A stretch of 64,000 bases of DNA from Sphingomonas sp. dw_22 (GTDB lineage Bacteria; Pseudomonadota; Alphaproteobacteria; Sphingomonadales; Sphingomonadaceae): assembly GCF_018449795.1 (NCBI RefSeq), contig NZ_JAAVVE010000017.1, positions 1 to 64,000 of the forward strand, read 5' to 3'. The notes under the pieces are model-generated. The model saw only the letters and a list, made by a program, of their open reading frames with translations. It did not search any database and was not told where the DNA came from. The first letter of the stretch is position 1. The number at the start of each line of letters is the position of its first letter. Positions 1 to 8,299 of this stretch are shown piece by piece. Both the position numbers and the translations under genes were made by a program.

Positions 1-120
1 CGCGCCCGCCCAGCCCGCAGAGCGCGCGGACGCCGCGCCCCCGGGCGCGGAGAAGCCGGCGGGGAATGTCAGGCGCGCCGGGAGGAAAGGGCACAGACCG
101 GCGGGGGGCTATTGGCGGAC

Positions 121-200
121 CGGCACCAGCCCGCTCCCCCACCCGGCCACCCATAGGATACTGGCGTTGGGTGGCCGGGTGGGGGAGCGGGCTGGTGCCG
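121..200. repeat. 33-bp perfect inverted repeat, REP-like
   Basis: Arms 121-153 (beginning CGGCACCAGCCCGC) and 168-200 are perfect reverse complements around a 14-nt spacer. A second small hairpin lies at 202-219 (GTTCGGC, loop GCAA, GCCGAAC). Both lie just 3' of the ETF-QO gene on the minus strand and could end or stabilise its transcript, although neither is followed by a U-run. Bases 1-120 are very GC-rich and I cannot assign a gene to them. Confidence 0.85.
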
Positions 201-230
201 CGTTCGGCGCAAGCCGAACCGAAAAGACGC

Positions 231-1883
231 CTACATGTTCGGATAATTGGGGCCGCCCCCGCCTTCAGGGACCACCCAGTTGATGTTCTGCGTGGGATCC
301 TTGATGTCGCAGGTCTTGCAGTGCACGCAATTCTGCGCGTTGATCTGGAAACGCAGATCATCGCCTTCCCCCACAACCTCATACACGCCGGCCGGACAGT
401 AACGCTGCGCCGGCTCGGCGTACACCGGAAGATTGAACTTTATGGGGATTTCCGGATCCTTGAGCGTCAGATGGACCGGCTGGTCCTCCTCGTGATTGGT
501 ATTCGAGACGAACACCGAGGAAAGGCGATCGAAGGTCAGCAGGCCGTCGGGCTTGGGATAGTCGATCGGCTTCGACTGATCGGCGCGGCGCAGGCTCTCA
601 TTGTCCGGATGGTGCTTCATCGTAAAGGGCCAGCGCAGCCCCAGATGCTCCATCCACATCGCGACCCCGGCGAACATCGTGCCCCAGGTGTCGCCGAACT
701 TCTTGACGAGCGGCACGACGTTGCGGACGCCGCGCAGCTCCCTGTAGACCCAGCTCGCCTCATAGGCCTCGGTATAGGCGGTCAGCTCGTCGGACGTGCG
801 GCCCGCCTGGATCGCCGCAAAGGCGGCATCGGCGGCCATCATCGCGCTCTTCATCGACGTGTGCGTGCCCTTGATGCGCGGCACGTTGAGGAAGCCGGCG
901 GTGTCGCCGATCAGCGCGGCGCCGGGCGCGACCAGCTTGGGCACCGATTGCCAGCCGCCGTCCGAGATCGCGCGGGCGCCGTAGGAGACGCGCTTGCCGC
1001 CCTTGAGGATCTCCGCGATCGCCGGGTGGGTCTTCCAGCGCTGCATCTCCTGGAAGGGCGAGAGATAGGGGTTCGTGTAGTTCAGCCAGACGACGAAGCC
1101 GAGCGCGACCTGCCCGTCCGCCTGGTGATAGAGGAAGCCGCCGCCGTTCGCGCCCTCGTCCAGCGGCCAGCCCTGGGTGTGGATCACCTTGCCCGGCACA
1201 TGCTTCGCCGGATCGATATCCCACAGCTCCTTGATGCCGATGCCATAGACCTGGGGCTGTGCGTCCTTCGCCAGATCGAACTCGCGCATGAGCTGCTTGG
1301 TGAGGTGGCCGCGGCAACCCTCGGCGAAGAAGGTGTATTTGGCGTGGAGCTCGAGGCCCGGCTGGTAATCGGGCTTGTGCGTGCCGTCGCGCGCCACGCC
1401 CATGTCGCCGGTGGCGACGCCCTGCACCGATCCGTCGCCATTGTAGAGGATCTCGGCGGCAGCGAAGCCGGGGAAGATCTCGACGCCGAGCTCCTCGGCC
1501 TTGCCGGCCAGCCAGCGGCAGAGATTGCCGAGCGAGCCGGTATAGGTGCCCTTGTTGTGGAGATAGGGCGGCGTGATGAATTCGGGAAAGGCCGATTTGC
1601 CCTTCGCGCTCAGGATCCAGTGATGGTTCTCGGTGACGGGCGTGGCGGCCAGCGGGCAATCCTGGTCGCGCCAATCGGGGATCAGCTCGTCGAGCCCCTT
1701 GGGATCGATCACCGCGCCGGACAGGATATGCGCGCCGACCTCGGAGCCCTTTTCCAGCACGCAAACCGCCAGCTCGGCACCCGCTTCGTTCGCAAGCTGC
1801 TTCAGCCGGATCGCCGCGGAAAGGCCGGCAGGCCCCGCGCCGACGATCACGACGTCATAGGGCATCGACTCCCGTTCGCTCAT
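231..1883 (-). CDS. Electron-transfer flavoprotein-ubiquinone oxidoreductase
   Basis: Membrane-associated FAD/[4Fe-4S] enzyme that passes electrons from reduced ETF (fatty-acid and amino-acid oxidation) to ubiquinone. The 550-residue product is the usual length. It opens with the dinucleotide-binding motif VIVGAGPAGLSAAIRL (about residues 10-25). It ends with a ferredoxin-like cluster region with CPAG and CVHCKTC, then the characteristic INWVVPEGG tail. I chose ATG 1883 (MSERESMPYDVV) because the upstream in-frame extension is basic and unlike the family. It stands alone; no etfAB is visible in the window. Confidence 0.95.
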   Translation of the reverse strand: MSERESMPYDVVIVGAGPAGLSAAIRLKQLANEAGAELAVCVLEKGSEVGAHILSGAVIDPKGLDELIPDWRDQDCPLAATPVTENHHWILSAKGKSAFPEFITPPYLHNKGTYTGSLGNLCRWLAGKAEELGVEIFPGFAAAEILYNGDGSVQGVATGDMGVARDGTHKPDYQPGLELHAKYTFFAEGCRGHLTKQLMREFDLAKDAQPQVYGIGIKELWDIDPAKHVPGKVIHTQGWPLDEGANGGGFLYHQADGQVALGFVVWLNYTNPYLSPFQEMQRWKTHPAIAEILKGGKRVSYGARAISDGGWQSVPKLVAPGAALIGDTAGFLNVPRIKGTHTSMKSAMMAADAAFAAIQAGRTSDELTAYTEAYEASWVYRELRGVRNVVPLVKKFGDTWGTMFAGVAMWMEHLGLRWPFTMKHHPDNESLRRADQSKPIDYPKPDGLLTFDRLSSVFVSNTNHEEDQPVHLTLKDPEIPIKFNLPVYAEPAQRYCPAGVYEVVGEGDDLRFQINAQNCVHCKTCDIKDPTQNINWVVPEGGGGPNYPNM

Positions 1884-2010
1884 CCCAAATCCCCTGATCT
1901 TCCTCTTCCGGACGCGCTGGGCCGCTTGTCGTCGCACCCTTGCCACGTCCTGTCCTTCGCGCGATGGAGCCAGATTGACCGCGGCGTCAACTGGGATTCA
2001 AAGACCTTAC

Positions 2011-2733
2011 ATGGGGGCGGAAACCGTTCAGGACTGGCAAAGGGCGCTCCAGAGCGCGCTGGAATGGTGGCAGGACGCCGGCGTCGAGGCGCTCGTGGAC
2101 GAGGAACCGCGCGACTGGCTGGCGCGCCGCGCGCCACCCGCCGAAGCCGTTCCGATCGCGGGTGCCGTAGCGGCGTCGGCCGAGACGCTTCCCGATACGC
2201 TGGACGCCTTCCTCGCATGGCGGATGGGCGATGCCGCGCCCGAAGCCGGCTGGATGACGCCGCGCGTGGCGCCCACCGGATCGCCCGGTGCGGAATGGGC
2301 GATTTTCACCGACATGCCCGAACCTGACGATACCGATACGCTGCTGACCGGCCCTTCGGGGCGGCTGCTCGACCGGATGCTGGCCGCAGTCGGGCTTTCG
2401 CGCGATTCGGTCTATATCGCCTCGCTCGCGGTGGCGCGGCCGCTGACGGGGCGCATCCCGTCCGAGCAACAGGCCCGGCTGATCGAGCTGGCGCGTCATC
2501 ATCTGAGCCTGATCGGGCCACGGAAGCTGTTGATCCTGGGGCAGGCGACCAGCTGTGTCCTCGATGAGACGAACAACGCCGCCGGCTTCAACCATATACA
2601 TGAGGTTAACCATTCGGGGACCAAGATGCGGGTGTTGGCGACCTATCATCCCCGTCTCCTGATCGAACGGCCGGCCGCCAAGAGCGAAGTCTGGAGGCAT
2701 CTGCTGCCGTTCAGCCGGGGAACCAGCGCGTGA
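2011..2733 (+). CDS. Uracil-DNA glycosylase superfamily protein
   Basis: Predicted base-excision enzyme of the UDG superfamily (family 4/5-like), 240 residues. The C-terminal two thirds carries the fold's signatures: FTDMPEPDD in place of the GEAPG water-activating loop, GPSGRLLDRML, a central LLILGQA strand, and a C-terminal TYHPRLLIERP loop resembling the HPS/HPA DNA-intercalation motif. The first motif is degenerate, so catalysis on uracil is not certain. The start is ATG 2011 (MGAETVQDW); an upstream TTG is possible. It overlaps the next gene by 4 bp, so the two are probably translated together. Confidence 0.8.
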   Translation: MGAETVQDWQRALQSALEWWQDAGVEALVDEEPRDWLARRAPPAEAVPIAGAVAASAETLPDTLDAFLAWRMGDAAPEAGWMTPRVAPTGSPGAEWAIFTDMPEPDDTDTLLTGPSGRLLDRMLAAVGLSRDSVYIASLAVARPLTGRIPSEQQARLIELARHHLSLIGPRKLLILGQATSCVLDETNNAAGFNHIHEVNHSGTKMRVLATYHPRLLIERPAAKSEVWRHLLPFSRGTSA

Positions 2734-4616
2734 CATTGCATTTCATCCTAGCCGCGGCGCTGACCGCCACGCCGGCAATCGCGCATGCCGACGATACGGC
2801 GGGCACCAGCGCCCAGCCCCTCGCCGCCCCGGCGCCGATCCGCGACGGCGACGGCATTCCCGACCAGCTCGATAGCGACCAGCGCAGCGGCTATCGCGCC
2901 GTCTTCGCCGCGATCCGCGCCGGCCGATGGTCCGACGCGCAGATCCAGCTCGATTCGATGAAGCCCGGCCCGCTCCATGCGATCGCGCGGGCCGAGCTCT
3001 ACACCGCGAAGAACTCGCCCAAGGCGGAGCTGGCGCCGCTGCTCGCGCTGCTGGCCGAGGCGCCCGAGCTGCCCGAGGCCGAGCAGATCGCCCGCATGGC
3101 GAAGACCCGCGGTGCGGAGGATCTACCGGTGCTGCCGGTCGCGCAGCGGCTGGTCTGGTTCGATGCCGCGCCGGTGCGCCAGCGCGCACGTTCGGTGAAG
3201 AGCGATGCGGCCGCCACCGAGATCGCGCTTGCCATCCAGCCCTTCGTCAAGAGCGACAACGGCGTCGAGGCCGAGGCGCTGCTCGACAAATTCTCCACAG
3301 ACCTGACGCCCGAGGCGCTGACCGAATGGCGGCAGAAGGTGGCGTGGATCTATTACATCGCCGGCGACGATGCGAATGCGCGCCGCGTGGCGGCCAAGGC
3401 GCAGGACGGCGCCGGCACCTGGGCGCCCCAGGCCGATTGGGTGCAGGGCCTCGCCGCCTGGCGCCAGCAGGATTGCGTGGCCGCCGACGCCGCGTTCGAG
3501 CGGGTCGCGACGCGGGCGGCCGATACGGAGATGCGCTCCGCCGCGCTCTATTGGGGCTCGCGCGCCGAGATGGCGTGCGGCCATCCGGATCGCGTGGCGA
3601 CGAAGCTCCAGGCGGCGAGCCAGTATAGCGAGACCTTTTACGGGCTGATCGCCCGCGCCGCGCTGGGCGTCGAGGACAAGGGGCTCAAGGGCGAGGCATT
3701 CGTCACCGAGGATTGGAAGACGCTGCAGCGGCGGCCGAACGTGCGCGTCGCCGCCGCACTGGTCGAGATCGGCGAGAACGGGCTGGCCGACGAAGTGCTG
3801 CGCCACCAAGCGAAGTTCTGCAATCCGGGCGAGCATGGCGCGCTGATCCGGCTGGCCGGATTGCTGAGCCTGCCCTCCACCCAGCTCTGGCTCTCGCACA
3901 ACGGGCCGGCCGGCGCGCATCCGCTGATGGAGGCGCGCTACCCCGCCCCCAACTGGACGCCCGATGGCGGCTGGCGCGTCGACAAGGCTCTGGTCTTCGC
4001 CCACACGCTGCAGGAATCGCGCTTCAATTCCGAGATCCGCAGCGCGGCGGGGGCGATGGGGCTGATGCAGGTGAAGACCGGCGCGGCGATCGACGTCGGC
4101 CGGCGGCGGGGCGTGACCTATGCCGCGTCCGATCTCACCAAGCCTTCGGTCAATATGGAGATCGGCCAGTCCTATCTCGAGCAGCTGCGCGACCAGCCCT
4201 TCACCGGCGGGCTGCTGCCCAAGGTGATCGCCGCCTATAATGCCGGGCCGACGCCGGTGCAGATGTGGAACAGCATGTCGCGCGATGGCGGCGATCCGCT
4301 GCTCTATATCGAGAGCATCCCCTATTGGGAGACGCGCGGCTATGTGATGACGGTGCTGCGCAATTACTGGATGTACGAGCAGCGCGAAGGCCGCAAATCC
4401 GTCAGCCGCGCCGCGCTGGCGCAGGGGCTGTGGCCGAAATTCCCGGGCATGGCCGGATCGTCGGCGATCAAGCTCCAGACGCGGCGCGCACCGCCGCTCG
4501 TGCCGGCGCCTGCCGCTCCGGGGCCGGTGCTGCACATCGAGCAGCAGCCCGACGGCAGCCGGACCCTGACGCTAAGCGCGCGCGACGTGCCGGCGCGGAT
4601 CGCCGGTGGCAATTGA
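2730..4616 (+). CDS. Soluble lytic murein transglycosylase
   Basis: Periplasmic enzyme that cleaves peptidoglycan to 1,6-anhydro-muropeptides. The 628-residue product starts at GTG with signal peptide [21 protein letters not shown] long alpha-superhelical TPR-like region follows (about 60-400), then a C-terminal SLT domain. The SLT domain shows [18 protein letters not shown] with the catalytic acid at about Glu429, GLMQVKTG, and AAYNAGP. The tail (about 590-628) is Ala/Pro-rich. It overlaps both neighbours (4 bp upstream, 11 bp downstream), giving a compact UDG-SLT-MoaB unit. Confidence 0.93.
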   Translation: MTLHFILAAALTATPAIAHADDTAGTSAQPLAAPAPIRDGDGIPDQLDSDQRSGYRAVFAAIRAGRWSDAQIQLDSMKPGPLHAIARAELYTAKNSPKAELAPLLALLAEAPELPEAEQIARMAKTRGAEDLPVLPVAQRLVWFDAAPVRQRARSVKSDAAATEIALAIQPFVKSDNGVEAEALLDKFSTDLTPEALTEWRQKVAWIYYIAGDDANARRVAAKAQDGAGTWAPQADWVQGLAAWRQQDCVAADAAFERVATRAADTEMRSAALYWGSRAEMACGHPDRVATKLQAASQYSETFYGLIARAALGVEDKGLKGEAFVTEDWKTLQRRPNVRVAAALVEIGENGLADEVLRHQAKFCNPGEHGALIRLAGLLSLPSTQLWLSHNGPAGAHPLMEARYPAPNWTPDGGWRVDKALVFAHTLQESRFNSEIRSAAGAMGLMQVKTGAAIDVGRRRGVTYAASDLTKPSVNMEIGQSYLEQLRDQPFTGGLLPKVIAAYNAGPTPVQMWNSMSRDGGDPLLYIESIPYWETRGYVMTVLRNYWMYEQREGRKSVSRAALAQGLWPKFPGMAGSSAIKLQTRRAPPLVPAPAAPGPVLHIEQQPDGSRTLTLSARDVPARIAGGN

Positions 4617-5133
4617 CGCAGGCATCGCGTTCCGCCCGGTGCGGATCGCGGTGCTGACGGTTTCCGACACGAGGACGCCGGCGGACGATCGATCGGGCGA
4701 CCGGCTGGTCGAGCGGCTGACGGCTGCGGGGCACGAACTTGCCGATCGCGCGATCGTGAAGGACGATGCCGATGCGATCGTGGCGCGGCTCCATGCCTGG
4801 ATCGACGCGCGGGATATCGACGTGATCCTGACCACCGGCGGCACCGGCGTCACCGGCCGCGACGTCACGCCCGAGGCGCTGGCGCGCGTGTGGGACAAGG
4901 AGATACCGGGCTTTGGCGAGCTGTTCCGCTGGCTGAGCTACCGGACGATCGGCACCTCGACGATCCAGTCGCGCGCGACCGCCGGGGTGGCGCGCGGCAC
5001 CTATATCTTCGCCCTGCCCGGCTCGACCGGCGCGGTCACCGACGCCTGGGACGGCATCCTCGCCACCCAGCTCGACATCCGCCACAAGCCCTGCAACTTC
5101 GTCGAGCTGATGCCGCGGCTCATGGAGCGGTAA
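4606..5133 (+). CDS. moaB: Molybdopterin adenylyltransferase-type protein MoaB
   Basis: Cytoplasmic Mo-cofactor protein of the MoaB/Mog family, 175 residues, typical length. The family signatures are [17 protein letters not shown] near the N-terminus, the substrate loop [18 protein letters not shown], and [15 protein letters not shown]. The start is a GTG inside the end of the transglycosylase gene, which suggests translational coupling. No other molybdenum cofactor gene is present nearby, so the linkage to cell-wall turnover looks incidental. Confidence 0.93.
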   Translation: MAIDAGIAFRPVRIAVLTVSDTRTPADDRSGDRLVERLTAAGHELADRAIVKDDADAIVARLHAWIDARDIDVILTTGGTGVTGRDVTPEALARVWDKEIPGFGELFRWLSYRTIGTSTIQSRATAGVARGTYIFALPGSTGAVTDAWDGILATQLDIRHKPCNFVELMPRLMER

Positions 5134-5179
5134 GGCGAGAACGGATCGGCTTTCAGAATCAAGGACGCCGAAACGCCTT

Positions 5180-5283
5180 CACCCCGGCCGAAGTGCCGGG
5201 GTCCACTGTGCGGCTAGGAGAGCCGCTGGAGGCTATAGGGGCTCGCTCGCGGAGGAGTGGACCCCGGCACTTCGCCCGGGGTG
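5180..5283. repeat. Dispersed palindromic repeat, long form
   Basis: Two 27-nt arms (5180-5206 and 5257-5283) are reverse complements with one mismatch. Each contains the core CCGGCCGAAGTGCCGGGGTC. The element lies between the convergent moaB and VOC-protein genes and may serve as a two-way terminator. Related copies occur at 6798-6894, 17560-17589, 20424-20535 and 34475-34502. Confidence 0.85.
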
Positions 5284-5308
5284 ACGGAGGAGAGTTCCGA
5301 ACCTGGCG

Positions 5309-5650
5309 TTATTCCGGCTCGTTGACGAATGCCCCAAGCTCATTGCCGTCGGGATCGCGGAAGTGGAAGCGGCGGCCGCCGGGAAAGGCGAAGATCGGGA
5401 CGGTGATCGTGCCGCCCGCCGCCGTCACGCTGGCGAGCGCGGCCTCCAGATCCTCCACCTCGACGATCGGGAGCAGGCTGGCGATCGCGTGATCCGCGCT
5501 GCCGTTCAGGCCGAGGTCGACATCGCCGCCGGTTGTCGCCGCATAGTCGGGGCCGAAATCGGTGAAGGCCCAGCCGAACGCCTGGGCATAGAAATCACGC
5601 ACGCCCGCAACATTCTTCACGGGCAGTTCGACATAGCTGATCCGGGCCAT
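5309..5650 (-). CDS. VOC family (glyoxalase/bleomycin-resistance fold) protein
   Basis: Small metalloenzyme-fold protein of 113 residues made of two beta-alpha-beta-beta-beta modules. Visible signatures are ISYVELPVKNVAGVRDFYAQAFGW at the N-terminus and the C-terminal FPGGRRFHFRDPDGNELG, where the Glu near the end is a usual metal ligand. The substrate is unknown. Start is ATG 5650, preceded by GGAGA at 5-nt spacing. An in-frame TTG at 5662 is less likely because it overlaps this ribosome site. The gene is divergent from the radical SAM gene 52 bp away. Confidence 0.88.
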   Translation of the reverse strand: MARISYVELPVKNVAGVRDFYAQAFGWAFTDFGPDYAATTGGDVDLGLNGSADHAIASLLPIVEVEDLEAALASVTAAGGTITVPIFAFPGGRRFHFRDPDGNELGAFVNEPE

Positions 5651-5702
5651 CACATTCTCCAATGTTCTTGATTCGTTCTACATCGCGTTCTAGTCTCTGG
5701 CA

Positions 5703-6773
5703 ATGGCAAAGACTCGTCCCGCCCGCGGCGCGACGCTGAATCGCGAAAGCAGCCGCTTCAACCTGCCCGCCCGTGAGGCGGACGGCGACTGGCTGGATGC
5801 GCGCGAGGAGGTGGACGGCGAAGCGCCCAAGCTGCGGACCACGGTGACGGTGGAGAAGCCGAAGACGATCATCACGCGCAACAATTCGCCGGATATCGGC
5901 TTCGACCGATCGGTGAACCCCTATCGCGGCTGCGAACATGGCTGCATCTATTGCTTCGCACGGCCGACCCATGCCTATCACGATCTGTCGCCGGGGCTCG
6001 ATTTCGAGACCAGGCTGTTCGCCAAGCCCGATGCCCCTGCCCTGCTCCGCGCCGAGCTGGGCAAGCGCGGCTATGTCTGCCGGCCGATCGCGTTCGGGAC
6101 CAACACCGATCCCTATCAGCCGATCGAAGCGACCTGGCGGATCACGCGCGGCTGCATCGAGGTGCTGGCCGAATGCAACCATCCGATCACGATCACCACC
6201 AAATCGGACCGGGTGACGCGCGACATCGACCTGCTCGGCCCCATGGCGGCGAAGGGGCTGGCGGCGGTGGCGGTGTCTGTCACGTCGCTCGATCCCAGGA
6301 TCGCGATGACGGTGGAGCCGCGCGCGCCGCATCCGGAGAAACGGCTGCGGGCGATCCGCATGCTCACCGATGCCGGCATCCCGGCCTTCGTCTCGATGGC
6401 GCCGATCATTCCGCATGTCACCGATCATGAACTGGAGCATATCCTGGAGCGCGCGGCCGAGGCTGGCGCGCGGGCGGCGTTCTTCCTGCCGGTGCGGTTG
6501 CCCTATGAGGTGGCGCCATTGTTCCGGGCATGGCTCGACACGCATTTTCCGGAGCGCGCGGGCAAGGTGATGGCGACGATCCAGTCGATCCGCGGCGGCA
6601 AGGATAACGACCCGAACTTCCACACGCGAATGCGCGGGCAAGGGCCGTGGGCCGAGCTGCTGCGCACGCGCTTCCTGAAGGCGGCGAAGCGCTATGGGCT
6701 CGATTCCGAGCGGATCCGGCTGCGGACGGACCTGTTCCGCCCACCAGCCGGAGCCCAGGGCGAGCTATTCTAG
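5703..6773 (+). CDS. PA0069-family radical SAM protein
   Basis: Cytoplasmic iron-sulfur enzyme of 356 residues related to spore photoproduct lyase-like proteins; the reaction is unknown. The radical SAM motif CEHGCIYC (CxxxCxxC) sits at about residues 79-86 within NPYRGCEHGCIYCFARP, the hallmark of this subfamily. Downstream are TNTDPYQPIE and ITTKSDRV blocks. Family members are conserved beside DNA-related genes in proteobacteria, but no substrate has been assigned that I know of. Confidence 0.9.
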   Translation: MAKTRPARGATLNRESSRFNLPAREADGDWLDAREEVDGEAPKLRTTVTVEKPKTIITRNNSPDIGFDRSVNPYRGCEHGCIYCFARPTHAYHDLSPGLDFETRLFAKPDAPALLRAELGKRGYVCRPIAFGTNTDPYQPIEATWRITRGCIEVLAECNHPITITTKSDRVTRDIDLLGPMAAKGLAAVAVSVTSLDPRIAMTVEPRAPHPEKRLRAIRMLTDAGIPAFVSMAPIIPHVTDHELEHILERAAEAGARAAFFLPVRLPYEVAPLFRAWLDTHFPERAGKVMATIQSIRGGKDNDPNFHTRMRGQGPWAELLRTRFLKAAKRYGLDSERIRLRTDLFRPPAGAQGELF

Positions 6774-6797
6774 GGCCGGATCAGCCAATTGGAACGG

Positions 6798-6894
6798 TTC
6801 CCCGGCGAAGGCCGGGGCTCAGCCGCGATGCATTGGAAATATTGTCCCGCCATCTCGACTTCGTGGAAACTGGCCCCCGGCCTTCGCCGGGGAA
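6798..6894. repeat. Dispersed palindromic repeat
   Basis: Arms 6798-6817 and 6875-6894 (TTCCCCGGCGAAGGCCGGGG and its complement) flank 57 bp. They lie between the convergent radical SAM and SGNH hydrolase genes. The core matches the repeat family noted at 5180. Confidence 0.85.
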
Positions 6895-6900
6895 AGTATC

Positions 6901-8139
6901 TCAATTTCTTGGGGGCGGACTCTTCAGCAGGGCGAGCGGCACCGCGTCCGCCATCGCCCGATAGCCGGCGATCGAGGGATGGAGGCCGTCATTGTCATAG
7001 TCCTTGCGCAGCCGGGTAGGCTGGGCAGGATCGTGCAGCGCGGCGTCGAAATCGATCACGCCGTCGAAATTGCCGGGCGTGCGGATCCATTTGTTGACCG
7101 CCTGGCGATCGGCCTCGTTTTGCGCGTCGGGGTGATAATAGGCCGAGGCGCCATAGGGCAGGATCGTCGCACCGATCGCCTTGATGCCGTGTGCGCGGGC
7201 ACGGGCGACCATCTGGCGATAGGCATCGATCATCCGCGCGACCAAGGCGGCATGGGCTTCGGGGGAGACCGGCGCGTCACGGGTGAGCGTGCCGAGATCG
7301 TTGACGCCCTCCAGGATGATGAGATGGGTGACGCCCGGCGGCGACAGGACGTCGCAGTCGAACCGGGCGAGCGCGTTGGGGCCGAGGCCATCGTTGAGCA
7401 GGCGATTGCCGCCGAGCCCGGCGTTGAGCACCGCCATCTCCTTGAGGCCAGGCGTCGCGCGCAGGCGGAGCTGGAGCCCGTCGGTCCAGCGCTGGTTGGT
7501 GTCGGGCTGAACCCCCGAGCCGTCGGTGATCGAATCGCCGAGCACCACCACCGCCGATCCGCGCGGCGAGACAGCCTCGATGCCGGCCAGCTGATACCAG
7601 TGGACGACCGTTTTGGCGCCGACCAGCTCGGTATCGCCGGTGTGGTCGCCCCGCAGCGTATAGGAAGTGGCGCGCGAGCCGGGATGAGCGGTCTGCTGCG
7701 TGGGTGCTTCGGGCAAATGGATCGAGATGGCGAGATCGGCGCCGGCGGGGACCGGAAGGTCGACCGCATCGGACCAGTAATCGGCACCTGCCGGGATCGT
7801 CACCGCCGCCGCGCCGCCGAAGCGGAGCGGCTTGAGGGTGGCGGTGTCGACGCGCGACGTCGCCAGATCGGCCGAGCGCGCGATCGTCGCGGCGCCGATC
7901 CGGAGCGGCGCGGTGCCGAAGGCATTGGAGAAGCGCACGCGCAGCCTGCCTGCGGGAACCTGGATGCGCACGACCTGGCGCAGCGTCGCGTCGGTCAGGT
8001 CTTCGCCCGGCAGGGCATTGGCGGGTTCGGGGATCTGCTGCGACGTGCCCCAGGCGGCGACCCAGCGTTCGCCCGGCTTCGCTTCCGCGGCGGCGCCCAG
8101 CAACAGGGCGAGCGCGAGCCAGCGCACCAATCGAACCAT
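6901..8139 (-). CDS. Secreted SGNH/GDSL-family hydrolase
   Basis: Predicted periplasmic or exported esterase, 412 residues. The signal peptide VRLVRWLALALLLGAAAEA is followed by a beta-rich N-terminal region, then an SGNH domain. The SGNH blocks are GDSITDG (nucleophile Ser), GLGGNRLL (oxyanion Gly), LEGVNDLG (oxyanion Asn) and DGLHPS (catalytic Asp and His). Members act on acetylated or acylated carbohydrates and lipids; the substrate here is not predictable. Two ATGs abut (8142 and 8139) behind AAGGAGGGG; I prefer 8139 for spacing. The gene is divergent from the aminopeptidase, with an AT-richer 160-bp gap holding both promoters. Confidence 0.88.
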   Translation of the reverse strand: MVRLVRWLALALLLGAAAEAKPGERWVAAWGTSQQIPEPANALPGEDLTDATLRQVVRIQVPAGRLRVRFSNAFGTAPLRIGAATIARSADLATSRVDTATLKPLRFGGAAAVTIPAGADYWSDAVDLPVPAGADLAISIHLPEAPTQQTAHPGSRATSYTLRGDHTGDTELVGAKTVVHWYQLAGIEAVSPRGSAVVVLGDSITDGSGVQPDTNQRWTDGLQLRLRATPGLKEMAVLNAGLGGNRLLNDGLGPNALARFDCDVLSPPGVTHLIILEGVNDLGTLTRDAPVSPEAHAALVARMIDAYRQMVARARAHGIKAIGATILPYGASAYYHPDAQNEADRQAVNKWIRTPGNFDGVIDFDAALHDPAQPTRLRKDYDNDGLHPSIAGYRAMADAVPLALLKSPPPRN

Positions 8140-8299
8140 CATCCCCTCCTTATTATGATATCGCCACCATAACTCGGACAGTTCGCAGCACAAGCGGCCC
8201 ACCGAATGGGTGACAATATATCACAACAGAATATGCGCACTACCGTTGCAACACGGCATTTCAGGCCATAGGCAGCACAATCCTCGATAGGAAAATACG

